From positions 310,001 to 374,000 of the forward strand of contig NZ_JANHJR010000001.1 of NCBI RefSeq assembly GCF_024495425.1: a stretch of DNA of 64,000 nucleotides. The letters run 5' to 3'. Positions 35,705 to 47,458 of the stretch are shown here, piece after piece; the first letter of the stretch is position 1, and each line of letters opens with the position of its first letter. Below the pieces are notes generated by a model, which searched no databases, had not been told where the DNA came from, and saw only the letters and a program-made list of their open reading frames with translations. The stretch comes from Haloarchaeobius litoreus (GTDB taxonomy: Archaea; Halobacteriota; Halobacteria; Halobacteriales; Natrialbaceae). The position numbers and the translations under genes were made by a program.

Positions 35705-36895
35705 ATGCAGGCGGTCGTCGTCGCCGCCGGCGAGGGCACCCGCATGCGACCGCTGACCGCGAACCGCCCGAAGCCGACGCTCCCGGTCGCGGGTACACCC
35801 CTCATCGAGCGCGTCCTCGCCGCCGCCGCACCGTACGTCGACAGCTACGTCCTCGTCGTCGGCTACCGGGACGAGGTCATCCGCGAGCTCGTCGGCGACA
35901 GCTACCGCGGCCACCCGGTCGAGTACGTCCAGCAGACCGAACAGCTCGGGACCGCACACGCCGTCGGTCGAGCCGCTGATGTGGTCGACGGTCGCTTCCT
36001 CGTGCTGAACGGCGACGTGGTGGTCACCGACGAGCTGGTGGCCGGGCTGGTCGACGCCGGTGGGACGGCTGTCGCGACGAAGCCCGTTCCCGACCCGTCG
36101 AACTACGGCGTCGTCAGCCACGACGGGGGACGGCTGACCGAGCTCGTCGAGAAGCCCGCCGACCCGCCGTCGAACCTCGCGAATCTGGGGCTGTACGCCT
36201 TCGAGGAGTCCGTGTTCGACGCGATCGACCGTACCGAGCTGAGCGAGCGCGGCGAGTACGAGATCACGGACTCGATCGGTCACCTGCTCGATGATGGTGA
36301 GGACGTCTCTGTGGTGGAGTACGATGGTCCCTGGTTGGATGTCGGTCGGCCGTGGGAGCTGCTGTCCGCGACGGAGACGCTGCTGGAGGGGCTGGAAGGA
36401 CGTATCGACGGGACCGTCGAGGACGGTGCAACGTTGTCGGGTCCGGTCGTCGTCGAGGAGGGGGCTCGTGTGCGTGACGGCGCGTACATCGAGGGCCCCG
36501 TGGTGGTCCAGTCCGGCGCGGACGTCGGCCCGAACTGCTTCGTCCGCGGTGCGACCGTCGTCGGACCTGACGTGCGGGTCGGGAACGCAGTCGAGGTGAA
36601 GAACTCGGTGCTGATGGCGGGGACGAACGTCGCCCACCACGCCTACGTCGGTGATTCGGTGCTCGGACGGGACGTGAACTTCGGGGCCGGGACGAAGGTC
36701 GCGAATCTGCGTCACGACGACGAGAACGTCCGGATGACCGTGAAAGGTGAGCGGGTCGACACCGGTCGCCGGAAGTTCGGTGTCGTCTGCGGCGACGAGG
36801 CGAAGACCGGCATCAACAGCAGCCTGAACCCCGGGGTCGTGCTGGGGGCGGGCGCGATGAGTACCCCCGGCGAGGCGGTCATGCGGGACCGGTGA
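35705..36895 (+). CDS. glmU: Bifunctional sugar-1-phosphate nucleotidyltransferase / acetyltransferase (GlmU-like)
   Basis: 396 residues. N-terminal nucleotidyltransferase domain: QAVVVAAGEGTRMRPLTANRPKPTLPVAGTPL, GRFLVLNGDVVVTDELV. C-terminal left-handed beta-helix of hexapeptide repeats from about residue 240 (GAYIEGPVVVQSGADVGPNCFVRGATVVG), ending in FGVVCGDEAKTGINSSLNPG, as in archaeal GlmU-like enzymes. It likely makes UDP-GlcNAc or a related UDP sugar. It starts immediately after aglF. Confidence 0.85.
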   Translation: MQAVVVAAGEGTRMRPLTANRPKPTLPVAGTPLIERVLAAAAPYVDSYVLVVGYRDEVIRELVGDSYRGHPVEYVQQTEQLGTAHAVGRAADVVDGRFLVLNGDVVVTDELVAGLVDAGGTAVATKPVPDPSNYGVVSHDGGRLTELVEKPADPPSNLANLGLYAFEESVFDAIDRTELSERGEYEITDSIGHLLDDGEDVSVVEYDGPWLDVGRPWELLSATETLLEGLEGRIDGTVEDGATLSGPVVVEEGARVRDGAYIEGPVVVQSGADVGPNCFVRGATVVGPDVRVGNAVEVKNSVLMAGTNVAHHAYVGDSVLGRDVNFGAGTKVANLRHDDENVRMTVKGERVDTGRRKFGVVCGDEAKTGINSSLNPGVVLGAGAMSTPGEAVMRDR

Positions 36896-36989
36896 GCCCA
36901 CGCGTCCGAATTTCGAAACGGACGAATTGTTGAATCGGCCTGAACGGGCTCCTATCGCCACTTAAAGCCGTTTCTGGGAGATATGAAAG

Positions 36990-36997
36990 CATATATG
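36990..36997 (+). promoter_or_regulatory. TATA box for the fucose-type operon
   Basis: CATATATG, itself palindromic, centred at about 36993, predicts transcription start at 37020-37021. This selects ATG 37021 as the leaderless start of the dehydratase gene rather than the upstream in-frame ATG at 37000. Confidence 0.7.
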
Positions 36998-37020
36998 GGA
37001 TGGCCATCGAGAGGTTGACA

Positions 37021-39516
<2,496 letters not shown>

Positions 39517-39662
39517 GTCGGACGCGCCGGACGGCACAGGGTCGAGAACGGAATCGATGACGGACTGGTTCGGTGCCGCACCCGGCCCTCGATTCGCGAT
39601 TCAGGGTTAGCAGCCCGGGAATCATTCAGATTAAGTACGGGAAATTCGTGTTAAAGCACAAC

Positions 39663-40913
39663 GTGCCACTCCTCCCGCCTCACGCGTCGCGTGCACTCCG
39701 CCAACGCGGTCTTCGTCGGTTCCTCTTCGACGGCATCGACATCGTCACCGAACAGCAGATACAGCCGAAAGCCCGCCCGTACTTCGAGCGGCGGGCGCTC
39801 CACGAAGGAGATCTCTCCAAGATCTGCGCCGAAGAGGACACGTTCTTCGCCTACTACGATGACGAGGAGCACTGTACGCTCTCGCTCCCGACCACCCCGA
39901 ACGGCTACCCCGAGGACGCTCGTTTGCAGATGCAGGAGCGGTTTGCGAGCGGGATGCAACTCGACGCTCCGTTCGTCTGTGAGGTTCCGGACGTAGACCT
40001 CGTCGGGCCCGACGCGCTCGCCGTGACTCACGGCGGCTACGTGTTCGAGAACTCGCTCCAGTACGAGAAGCGTCTGACGGTTAGCGGTCTGCGCTCGCTC
40101 CAGCGCGGCGTGTGGCCGACGCAGTCTCGGTGGCTGCGACCAAGTGCGCGGGTGGAGACCGCCGTCTCGCTCGTGGGCCCGTGGACGAACAACTACACAC
40201 ACTGGTTCCAGGACTACCTCACCCGGCTTGAGGGACTGGAGCACTACCGCGCGAAGACCGGCGAGAATCCGACGCTGCTCATCCCGAAGGATGCGAGCGG
40301 CTGGATGCGTGACGCGCTCAGGGCGGTTGGCTACCCAGAGGACAGCTGGATCGAGTATCCCGGGGGGCGGGTGGGGGTGGACCGGCTCGTCGTGCCGTCT
40401 GTCCGTCACGAGGCGATGGCCGACGCAGAGGTCCACGATCGGCGCCGCGTCTATTCCCCAACCGGTATCCGCTGGCTCCGTAACCGCATCCTCACCAATG
40501 TCGAGCCGGTGTTCACCTGTGAGCATAGCCCGAGGGTGTACATCTCCCGGGAGAACGCACTGAAGCGGCGAGTCGTGAACCAGGAACAGGTGATGGAGGT
40601 GCTCTCCAACTGGGGATTCTCGGCCTATCGCCCGGAAGAACTCAGCTTCGCCGAACAGGTGACGCTATTCTCGAACGCCGAGGCCATCGTTGCTCCCCAC
40701 GGCTCTGGACTCATGAACCAGATGTTCGCCGAGGACGCGGTCGTGGTCGAACTGATGGGGAAGAAACAGACCGTCACCTCACCGGCGACGGAGTACTACT
40801 ACGCCGAGCTACTGGGGCACGACTACGGCTGTGTTCCCGGCGAGCCGGTCGGACCAGACGTCCGGACGGATACCGAGGGGGTGGAAGCGGTTCTCAGGGA
40901 GCTCCTCGGCTGA
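39663..40913 (+). CDS. GT61-family (DUF563) glycosyltransferase
   Basis: 416 residues from GTG 39663, selected because an AGATTAAG box near 39632 lies about 30 bases upstream. Family marks: WTNNYTHWFQDYLTRLEGLEHY, GENPTLLIPKDASGWMRDAL, PRVYISRENALKRRVVNQE, and the strongly conserved AEAIVAPHGSGLMNQMFAEDAVVVELMG. GT61 includes plant beta-1,2-xylosyltransferase and other pentosyl- or GlcNAc-transferases. UDP-xylose synthase in the same island suggests a xylosyl donor, as inference. The gene has weaker haloarchaeal codon bias than aglF. Confidence 0.8.
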   Translation: MPLLPPHASRALRQRGLRRFLFDGIDIVTEQQIQPKARPYFERRALHEGDLSKICAEEDTFFAYYDDEEHCTLSLPTTPNGYPEDARLQMQERFASGMQLDAPFVCEVPDVDLVGPDALAVTHGGYVFENSLQYEKRLTVSGLRSLQRGVWPTQSRWLRPSARVETAVSLVGPWTNNYTHWFQDYLTRLEGLEHYRAKTGENPTLLIPKDASGWMRDALRAVGYPEDSWIEYPGGRVGVDRLVVPSVRHEAMADAEVHDRRRVYSPTGIRWLRNRILTNVEPVFTCEHSPRVYISRENALKRRVVNQEQVMEVLSNWGFSAYRPEELSFAEQVTLFSNAEAIVAPHGSGLMNQMFAEDAVVVELMGKKQTVTSPATEYYYAELLGHDYGCVPGEPVGPDVRTDTEGVEAVLRELLG

Positions 40914-40923
40914 GGCGGCGACG

Positions 40924-41862
40924 CTACAGTATTTCCTCAAGTAACGCCGGTCGTTCGGTGTACCACTCTACTGTCTCGTCTAGGCCGTCCTCGAGCGACC
41001 AGTCCGGTTTAAACCCGAGCAACTGACGGCTCCGCTGAAGGTCCGCGACGTATCGATCGACCTCGCCCGGACGGTTCGAATCGACCGTGACGTCGATGTC
41101 TGCGTCGAAGGCCTCCACAACCAGCTCCGCGAGCTGTAGCAGGGAGTAACCCTCGCCCGACCCGACGTTCACAACCTCGCCGTGAACAGAGCTCATCCGG
41201 TCGATGCTCCAAACGAGTGCGTCGACACAGTCGTCGATATAGAGGAAATCGAGCAGCTTGTTGTCACCGTAGACAGTGAGGTCTTGCCCACGGGCGGCCT
41301 GTGCGATGAACAGCGGAATCACACGGTTGTAGCTGTCGAACCGCCCATACACGTTCGAGAGTCTGAGTGTGCAGGAACGGATGCCGTAGCACTCCCTGTA
41401 GGCCTCCACGAGGGCTTCACCGCCCGCTTTGCTGGCACCGTACGGGTTCTTAACGTCCCGGAGTCCGGCGTCCGACTCGTGGTAGATGGTCTGTCCCTGA
41501 TAGCCGTACACCTCGCGGCTACTCGTGAACAAGAAGTCGCTCTCGGTCTCCCGGGCGTACTCCAGGACGGTCGAGAGCATCTCCATGTTCTCCGTCGCCT
41601 CCAGAGGATTCGTGACAGAATCTCGGACCCGGGAGTGTGCCGCGAGGTGGACCACAGTGTCGACGTCCGCAGGGAGCCGCTCTCGGGCATCGCTCGCGAG
41701 CAAGTCGACCTCACTCGTGACGTCCTGCACCGCATCCGACCACGGGTTCGGGTGTCTGTCGATTCCTCGAACATCGGTGCCGTCCTCGAGCAACCGCTGG
41801 ACCAGTGCTGTTCCGACGACGCCACTGCTCCCGGTCACGAGTACCGACGGTGACTCGGTCAT
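40924..41862 (-). CDS. NAD-dependent sugar-nucleotide epimerase/dehydratase
   Basis: 312 residues: SVLVTGSSGVVGTALVQRL, VVHLAAHSRVRDSVTNPLEA, FTSSREVYG and NPYGASKAGGEALVEAY (YxxxK catalytic pair). LYIDDCVDALVWSIDR and VVNVGSGEGYSLLQLAELV are normal for extended SDR epimerases of the GalE type. The exact sugar is not clear. The promoter AAACGCTTATTCG (41886-41898) lies 24 bases upstream of the ATG and is identical to that of aglG. Confidence 0.82.
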   Translation of the reverse strand: MTESPSVLVTGSSGVVGTALVQRLLEDGTDVRGIDRHPNPWSDAVQDVTSEVDLLASDARERLPADVDTVVHLAAHSRVRDSVTNPLEATENMEMLSTVLEYARETESDFLFTSSREVYGYQGQTIYHESDAGLRDVKNPYGASKAGGEALVEAYRECYGIRSCTLRLSNVYGRFDSYNRVIPLFIAQAARGQDLTVYGDNKLLDFLYIDDCVDALVWSIDRMSSVHGEVVNVGSGEGYSLLQLAELVVEAFDADIDVTVDSNRPGEVDRYVADLQRSRQLLGFKPDWSLEDGLDETVEWYTERPALLEEIL

Positions 41863-41885
41863 CAGGTGGAGAGTTTCAGGGGGAC

Positions 41886-41898
41886 CGAATAAGCGTTT
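41886..41898 (-). promoter_or_regulatory. Promoter element AAACGCTTATTCG shared with aglG
   Basis: A 13-base match on the minus strand to the element at 52737-52749, at the same distance (24 bases) from its start codon. It covers the likely BRE and TATA positions. Related versions precede aglB (GGCTTATTCG, 52790-52799) and the GT4 gene (CGCTTATAC, 50173-50181). Confidence 0.6.
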
Positions 41899-42876
41899 CT
41901 ACGGCCGCGTCGATGGGTCCTGATTGACGATGCCGTGCTCGTGAGACCGAAAGTGTTCGAACGTCCGTCTGAGCCCAGTCTCGAGCGACACTTCGGGCTC
42001 CCAGTCCAGGAGTCGGCGGGCTTTCGAGATGTCCGGACGGCGGCGCTGGGGGTCGTCCTGCGGAAGTGGTTGGTAGACGATTTCGCTCTCGGTGTCGCAT
42101 TCCTTGAGGACCATCTCCGCCAACGCCCCTATCGTCACCTCGTTCTCGATTCCGATGTTCACGGCCTCCCCCTGCAGTCCATCGGTCTCCATCAGCGACC
42201 GGAGCCCGGCAATCATGTCTTGGACGTAGCAGAAACTCCGGGTCTGAGAACCGTCGCCATATATCGTGAGGTCCTCGCCCTGAATCGCCTGTGTGATGAA
42301 CGTCGGGATGACCCGGCCATCGTTGGGACGCATCCGTGGCCCGTACGTGTTGAAGATTCGTGCAGTCCGCACGTCGAGGTCGTAGCGCTTTTCGAAAGCG
42401 ACGGTCAGCGTCTCGCCGAAACGCTTCGACTCGTCGTAACAGCCGCGTTCGCCCCGGATGTTCACGTTCCCGTTGTAAGACTCTGGCTGGGGATGCACCT
42501 CGGGGTCGCCGTAGACCTCGCTGGTGCTGGCGTACAGAATCCGTGCGTCACAGTCGACGGCGTGTTCCAACAGGTGGCGGGTACCTTCGGTGTTCGTCAG
42601 GGCGATTCTGACCGGGAACTCGGTGAAATCGGCAGGGGATGCCCGGGAGGCGAGGTGGTATATTTCGTCGACGATCGGCAAATTAGACGACTTCCTGATA
42701 TCATCCTCGAGAAACCGGAAGTTGGCGTGGTCCTGAATGTCCGCCACGTTCTCCTGACGACCGCTCCCTAGATTGTCGACACAGACTACTTCCATCCCAT
42801 CGTCGAGGAGGGAGCGACAGAGGTGGCTTCCGAGAAAGCCTGCACCCCCTGCGACAAGAACCTTTTTCGTAGCCAT
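41899..42876 (-). CDS. uxs: UDP-glucuronate decarboxylase (UDP-xylose synthase)
   Basis: 325 residues from ATG 42876, 27 bases after a CCATTAGTC box. [74 protein letters not shown] and the diagnostic [22 protein letters not shown] (compare R-x-C-Y-D-E-x-K-R of UXS), followed by [22 protein letters not shown]. It converts UDP-glucuronate to UDP-xylose. AglF and AglM in the same island supply the precursor. A related 4-keto-pentose or arabinose route is possible but less likely. Confidence 0.85.
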   Translation of the reverse strand: MATKKVLVAGGAGFLGSHLCRSLLDDGMEVVCVDNLGSGRQENVADIQDHANFRFLEDDIRKSSNLPIVDEIYHLASRASPADFTEFPVRIALTNTEGTRHLLEHAVDCDARILYASTSEVYGDPEVHPQPESYNGNVNIRGERGCYDESKRFGETLTVAFEKRYDLDVRTARIFNTYGPRMRPNDGRVIPTFITQAIQGEDLTIYGDGSQTRSFCYVQDMIAGLRSLMETDGLQGEAVNIGIENEVTIGALAEMVLKECDTESEIVYQPLPQDDPQRRRPDISKARRLLDWEPEVSLETGLRRTFEHFRSHEHGIVNQDPSTRP

Positions 42877-43117
42877 CACCTACGTCTCCTCGGCCGAGAC
42901 TAATGGAGTTGGCGGTTACTTACGCGGGGCAACGACTGTTGCTCCCGACGGGACGACTTCAGCCCCGTCTTCCGCGACAGCCGTCCCCCCTCCGTTCGCA
43001 CGGCGACCGACTCCTGGAGCCGGGTAGCAGGAAGTAATAAATAGAAACCCTCCTGTAGAATGGTATCAGGATAAAGTGTGGACGTTTCAAACGTATGCTG
43101 CTACAGCAACAGAGATT

Positions 43118-43540
43118 ATGATGATTGACAGAATTATTACATATCCGGTGCAGTTCTTGTTGAACACCATCCGCTGGCTATTCTACGGGACATACAACTC
43201 CATCGTGGCCCAGGACGTACGGTTTCTGTTCAGCTCCTTCTGCTCACAACGACTCCCGCTGTCGACCTCGTTCCCGCATCCCGTCGGAGTCGTCATTTCG
43301 AGCGACAGTCCCATCGGAGAGAACGTAAGCATATTGCAGAACGTGACAATCGGTGGGAACGGAGACGGTATCGCCCCCCGAATCGGCGACGACGTTACGA
43401 TACACAGCGGTGCGGTCGTTGTGGGGGACATCGACATCGGCGATGGTGCCGTCATCGGTGCCAACTCAGTCGTTCTCTCGGACGTGCCAGCGGGCGCAAC
43501 AGTCGTCGGTGCTCCTGCCCATGTCGTAAAGGAACCGTAG
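43118..43540 (+). CDS. Serine acetyltransferase-like hexapeptide transferase
   Basis: 140 residues from ATG 43118. Hexapeptide repeats form the C-terminal half: GVVISSDSPIGENVSILQNVTIGG, IGDDVTIHSGAVVVGDIDIGDGAVIGANSVVLSDVPAGATVVGAPAHVV. The catalytic His of CysE-type enzymes may be in FPHPVG. The N-terminal helical part is much shorter than in true CysE, resembling capsule or O-antigen acetyltransferases. A role in O-acetylating a surface sugar is likely from context. Its upstream 90 bases are AT-rich. Confidence 0.75.
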   Translation: MMIDRIITYPVQFLLNTIRWLFYGTYNSIVAQDVRFLFSSFCSQRLPLSTSFPHPVGVVISSDSPIGENVSILQNVTIGGNGDGIAPRIGDDVTIHSGAVVVGDIDIGDGAVIGANSVVLSDVPAGATVVGAPAHVVKEP

Positions 43541-43576
43541 TCGGCGGACGCAGTTGAGAAAACGATTCCGACGGGG

Positions 43577-44545
43577 TCAGCGGATCAGGGGTTCGTACCA
43601 GTCACGATTCGCCTCATACCAGTCGATGAACTCACCGACGCCTTCGCGGATGGTCGTCGTCGGCTCATACCCGATGATCTCGTTGGCTTTCTCGATGCTC
43701 GCATGCGTGTGCTCGGCGTCCGCAGCGAAGCGCTCGTCGTACTCGAGTTCGACACCGGGCGCGAGCTGATCGCGAACCTCCTCGGCGAGCGCCTTGATGC
43801 TGATATTGTCCGTGCTTCCGATGTTCATGACCTCTCCGTTGGCGGCGTCGGTTTCGAGCAGTGAACGGTTCGCGGTAAGGATGTCGTCGACGAAGGTGAA
43901 ATCGCGTGTCTGCGTCCCGTCCCCGTAGATGACCGGTGGCTGACCGTTGAAACAGCGGGAAACGAAGTTGCTGATGGCCATGTTCGGGCGCATCCGGGGG
44001 CCGTAGACGGTGAAGTACCGGAGTGCGACCGTGGGAAGATCGTATACGTCGTTGTACATCCGGACGTACTGCTCGGACGCCAGTTTGGAGACACCGTACG
44101 GGCTGACTGGCGTCGTCGGATGGTCCTCGTCGTAGGGGAGGTACTCCGGTTTCCCATACACCGAGGACGAGCTGGCGACGACGAGGCGTTCGATGTCCGT
44201 CTGCCGGGCTGCTTCGAGAACGTTGAGCGTTCCGCAAACATTGACGTCGTTGTACGACTGGGGCTTTTCGACGCTGTCACGGACGCCGACACGGGCGGCC
44301 TGGTGGTAGACCATGTCCGCCCAGTCGACGTACCGTTCGATTATATCCTCGTCTCGGATGTCGCCTTCGACGAACTCGTACGTCCCGTCGGCCGCTTCGG
44401 CCGCCGCTACGTTCTGCTCTTTGATGCTCAATGAGTAGTTGTCAAACAGAGAGTCGAGCGCGACGACATCGTGTCCGTCGAGGACGAACTCCTCGGCGAG
44501 GTGGCCGCCGATGAACCCGGCACCACCAGTGACCAGTATCTTCAT
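43577..44545 (-). CDS. UDP-sugar 4-epimerase-type SDR
   Basis: 322 residues: MKILVTGGAGFIGGHLAEEFVLDGHDVVALDSL, MVYHQAARVGVRDSVEKPQSYNDVNVCGTL, VASSSSVYGKPEYLPYDEDH, SPYGVSKLASEQYVRMYNDVY and [19 protein letters not shown]. This matches UDP-glucose / UDP-GlcNAc / UDP-glucuronate 4-epimerases. Residues do not settle the sugar. It is divergent from the GT2 gene at 44653. Confidence 0.85.
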   Translation of the reverse strand: MKILVTGGAGFIGGHLAEEFVLDGHDVVALDSLFDNYSLSIKEQNVAAAEAADGTYEFVEGDIRDEDIIERYVDWADMVYHQAARVGVRDSVEKPQSYNDVNVCGTLNVLEAARQTDIERLVVASSSSVYGKPEYLPYDEDHPTTPVSPYGVSKLASEQYVRMYNDVYDLPTVALRYFTVYGPRMRPNMAISNFVSRCFNGQPPVIYGDGTQTRDFTFVDDILTANRSLLETDAANGEVMNIGSTDNISIKALAEEVRDQLAPGVELEYDERFAADAEHTHASIEKANEIIGYEPTTTIREGVGEFIDWYEANRDWYEPLIR

Positions 44546-44652
44546 GCTGTTACCCTGTTTCTGCCCGCCGTCTCACAAGTAGTTATCGCGTTTCGGTCAG
44601 TGAGGGGCACTCCGTAACTCCTATGACGCCACTCTCGGATAGGTAGCGGTAG

Positions 44653-45561
44653 ATGAGCGAGCCGTCCGTCAGCGTCGTCATCACCACCTACAACCGGTGC
44701 GAACTGGTCGGCGACGCCATCGAGAGCGTGCTCGCACAGACCTACTCGAACTTCGAGCTGTTCGTCGTCGACGACGCGTCGACCGACGACACGGAAGCGG
44801 TCGTCGGGTCGTACGACGACGAACGGCTGACCTACGTCCGCCACGAGACGAACAGACATCTCTCAGCGGCCCGGAATACCGGCATCGAACTGGCGAACGG
44901 AGAGTACATCGCATTCCTCGACGACGACGACGAGTGGGTCGAGACCAAACTCGAACGGCAGGTCGAGCGGTTCGAGGAGGCGTCCAGCCGAGTTGGACTC
45001 GTCTACTGCTGGATGGACTACTACGAGGGCGACGAGGTCATCGCGGAGTATCATCCCACCTTCCGTGGCGACATCTACCCACGGACGCTTGGTCGACAGC
45101 CGCTCGGCAACGGTTCGACGTGGCTGGTCAAGGCGGAGGTCTTCGACGCGGTCGGCGGCTTCGACGAGGACATCCGTCGGGGGGTTGACGGTGACTTCGT
45201 CAGGCGGGCGTGTAAGGAGTACCACGTCGATGTCGTCCCGGAGGTGCTGACGGTGTACAACGTCGGTCACGGTTCTCGACGCATCACCGGCGAGGACGAG
45301 GACAGTATCCGGGCTGCGATAGAGGGACAGCGAACGAAGTTCCAAAAGTACGGCCCCGCATTCAGGGAGTACCCGAGACAGGAGGCTATCGTACGGGCGA
45401 AGATTGGCTGGCGTCGAACCCAGCTAGGTGAGTGGTGGGATGGAATAGCCGAGTTCGACCGGGCCTTCAGACTTGCACCGACCTGTACGACAGTGTACTA
45501 CTACGTGGGCGTCGCTGTCTTCCACGCACTCAAGCGATATCTCCCATCGCAATCATCATGA
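44653..45561 (+). CDS. GT2 family glycosyltransferase
   Basis: 302 residues: SVVITTYNRCELVGDAIESVLAQTYSNFELFVVDDASTDDTE starts the GT-A fold; GEYIAFLDDDDEWVETKLERQV is the DxD metal site; NGSTWLVKAEVFDAVGGFDEDIRRGVDGDFVRRA is the acceptor part. No membrane segment is obvious, so it probably acts on the cytoplasmic face on a lipid-linked glycan. The following methyltransferase starts 41 bases downstream. Confidence 0.88.
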   Translation: MSEPSVSVVITTYNRCELVGDAIESVLAQTYSNFELFVVDDASTDDTEAVVGSYDDERLTYVRHETNRHLSAARNTGIELANGEYIAFLDDDDEWVETKLERQVERFEEASSRVGLVYCWMDYYEGDEVIAEYHPTFRGDIYPRTLGRQPLGNGSTWLVKAEVFDAVGGFDEDIRRGVDGDFVRRACKEYHVDVVPEVLTVYNVGHGSRRITGEDEDSIRAAIEGQRTKFQKYGPAFREYPRQEAIVRAKIGWRRTQLGEWWDGIAEFDRAFRLAPTCTTVYYYVGVAVFHALKRYLPSQSS

Positions 45562-45602
45562 ATCGAGAGGCAGGTAACCGGCACGAGGTTCAGTGAGTAC
45601 CG

Positions 45603-46364
45603 ATGACCGACGACTTCGACGAAGAACAGCAGATACAGGAGCAACAGTACGAGTACCCCTACCACTACCTGCCGCGAGTCGAGGATGGGAACTACAGTCA
45701 GACGCAGTACTGGTCGTGGGGCATCCACTATCTAGGCGGGATGCGAGTCGTCCTCGACCAACTCTCGGACTGGACGTTCGATTCCCTCGTCGACGTCGGG
45801 TGCGGTGACGGTCGGTTCCTGCGGGAACTACACGTAGCTCAACCCGATGTCGATTCACTGGGCGTCGACTACTCTGAACGTTCCATCGCAATGGCGAACG
45901 GAATGAACCCACATCTTACCTACGAGGCCCGGAATATCCTCGAGGAGGATCTGGACCGGGCGTTCGATGTCGCCACCTGCATCGAGGTGCTCGAACACAT
46001 TCCACCTGAGGACTGCGCGGCGTTCGTCGAGGCCATCGCCGGGACGCTAGCCGACGACGGCAAGCTCGTCCTGACGGTCCCACACGTGAACAAGTCGGTC
46101 TCGGAAAAGCACTACCAGCACTTCGACTCGGACAAACTCGTCGACCTTCTCGACCCACAGTTCGACCGCGTCGAGTTCGTCCCGTTCGACCGGCAGTCGA
46201 AGGTGTTCACCGCGCTGGAACTGGCCGTCGGTGGCCGGGGGAACCAGTTCGTCGTCAACTCGCCACTGGTGCTGAACAGGCTCTGGGGGTTGTACGAGCG
46301 CCGGTACATGTACGCCGATAGCGAGGCGAACTGCCGTCGAATCGCTGCGGTCTGTGAGAGATGA
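45603..46364 (+). CDS. SAM-dependent methyltransferase of the glycan cluster
   Basis: 253 residues. SAM motif: DSLVDVGCGDGRFLRELHVAQPDVDSLGVDYSERSIAMAN; then DVATCIEVLEHIPPEDCAAFVEAI and GKLVLTVPHVNKSVSEKHYQHF. VPHVNKPVxxKHYQHF-type segments occur in methyltransferases of surface glycan clusters, where they methylate sugar hydroxyls. The overlap of its stop with the next GT2 start (ATGA) indicates co-translation and a shared pathway. Confidence 0.85.
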   Translation: MTDDFDEEQQIQEQQYEYPYHYLPRVEDGNYSQTQYWSWGIHYLGGMRVVLDQLSDWTFDSLVDVGCGDGRFLRELHVAQPDVDSLGVDYSERSIAMANGMNPHLTYEARNILEEDLDRAFDVATCIEVLEHIPPEDCAAFVEAIAGTLADDGKLVLTVPHVNKSVSEKHYQHFDSDKLVDLLDPQFDRVEFVPFDRQSKVFTALELAVGGRGNQFVVNSPLVLNRLWGLYERRYMYADSEANCRRIAAVCER

Positions 46365-47440
46365 CGCGGGAATCGGGAGCGACCGACGAGGGCGACGCCG
46401 GACACGGCTGGAGCAGGCACGACCTCGCCGTCGACACCGGAGACGGACGGCTCGACGACACCGATCCGACGGCCGAAACCCCGCTGGTTACCGCTGTCGT
46501 CACGACGTACGACCGGTTCGAGGAGGCGACGCGAGCCATAGAGAGCGTGCTCGCCCAGACGTACGAACCGGTCGAGTTCATCGTTGTCGAGGACGGAACT
46601 GAAAGCGGTATTGAGGTGTGGCTCACCGAGCAGGGCCATTACTCGGTCCGGTACGTTCGACATGCGACGAATCAGGGGCTCGCCGGAGCACGGAACACCG
46701 CCATCGCGCTCGCCTCGGGCGACTACGTGGCTTTCCTCGACGACGACGACAGCTGGAAGCCGGAGCGCATCGAACGACAGGTGTCGGCACTTAGGTCGCT
46801 CTCCGACGGGGAACGCGAGAATCTCGGTGTCGTCTACTGTGCAGTCGAGGCGCGGGAGGACGGGCGGGTCACCTCCGTGATTCCCCCCGAGAATAGTGGG
46901 AACCTCCGTGAGGCCATCGCCCGTGACGGGCCGTCGACGCTCCAGTCCGCCTGCTTGTTCTCGAAGCGTGCCCTGCTCGCCGTCGACGGCTACGACGAGG
47001 AACTCGTCTCGTCGGTCGACCACGACATTTGGCTCTCGCTTGCCGTGGGCGGTTACAGCGCGGTGACCGTCGCAGAGCCCCTGGTCGTGTCCTACGACAC
47101 GTTCGCCGACAGCATGATGACGAACACCGACGAGCGCATCGAGGGCGTCGCACAGTTCGTCGAGAAGTGGCGGCCGACGTACGTCGACTGGTTCGGGCGG
47201 GAGGAAGCTGACCGCCGCCTCCAACGTTACTTCGCCCGCGTCATCGCGCGGCTGGCAGCAACGAAACTCGTCAGCGGGAGTTTCGGCGAGGCGAGACGAG
47301 CGATTGCTGTCCTGTTCGAACGGAGCGACCAGACCAGCTACAACGTCGCAACGCTGGCACTGTTGACGGCCGAAGCGGCGGTTAAACGGTTCGTCCCACC
47401 AGCTCTCGTCCGCCGACTCGCCGCGATTCGCAACCGGTAG
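46361..47440 (+). CDS. GT2 family glycosyltransferase
   Basis: 359 residues. After an acidic N-terminal extension of about 40 residues the GT-A fold begins: LVTAVVTTYDRFEEATRAIESVLAQTYEPVEFIVVEDG, then GDYVAFLDDDDSWKPERIERQV (DxD) and DHDIWLSLAVGGYSAVTVAEPL. The C-terminal part is helical and basic (RRLQRYFARVIARLAATKL, AVKRFVPPALVRRLAAIRNR), perhaps for membrane contact. It belongs to the same operon as the preceding methyltransferase and GT2. Confidence 0.86.
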   Translation: MTRESGATDEGDAGHGWSRHDLAVDTGDGRLDDTDPTAETPLVTAVVTTYDRFEEATRAIESVLAQTYEPVEFIVVEDGTESGIEVWLTEQGHYSVRYVRHATNQGLAGARNTAIALASGDYVAFLDDDDSWKPERIERQVSALRSLSDGERENLGVVYCAVEAREDGRVTSVIPPENSGNLREAIARDGPSTLQSACLFSKRALLAVDGYDEELVSSVDHDIWLSLAVGGYSAVTVAEPLVVSYDTFADSMMTNTDERIEGVAQFVEKWRPTYVDWFGREEADRRLQRYFARVIARLAATKLVSGSFGEARRAIAVLFERSDQTSYNVATLALLTAEAAVKRFVPPALVRRLAAIRNR

Positions 47441-47458
47441 TCGACCGTCGGTGACAGT

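Noticed and set aside
33860-36961. A 1033-codon open frame on the minus strand continuing from aglJ across aglF and the GlmU-like gene
   Set aside because: The part beyond 34825 is antisense to two clear plus-strand nucleotidyltransferases. aglJ starts at ATG 34825 with a TATA-like box at the right distance.
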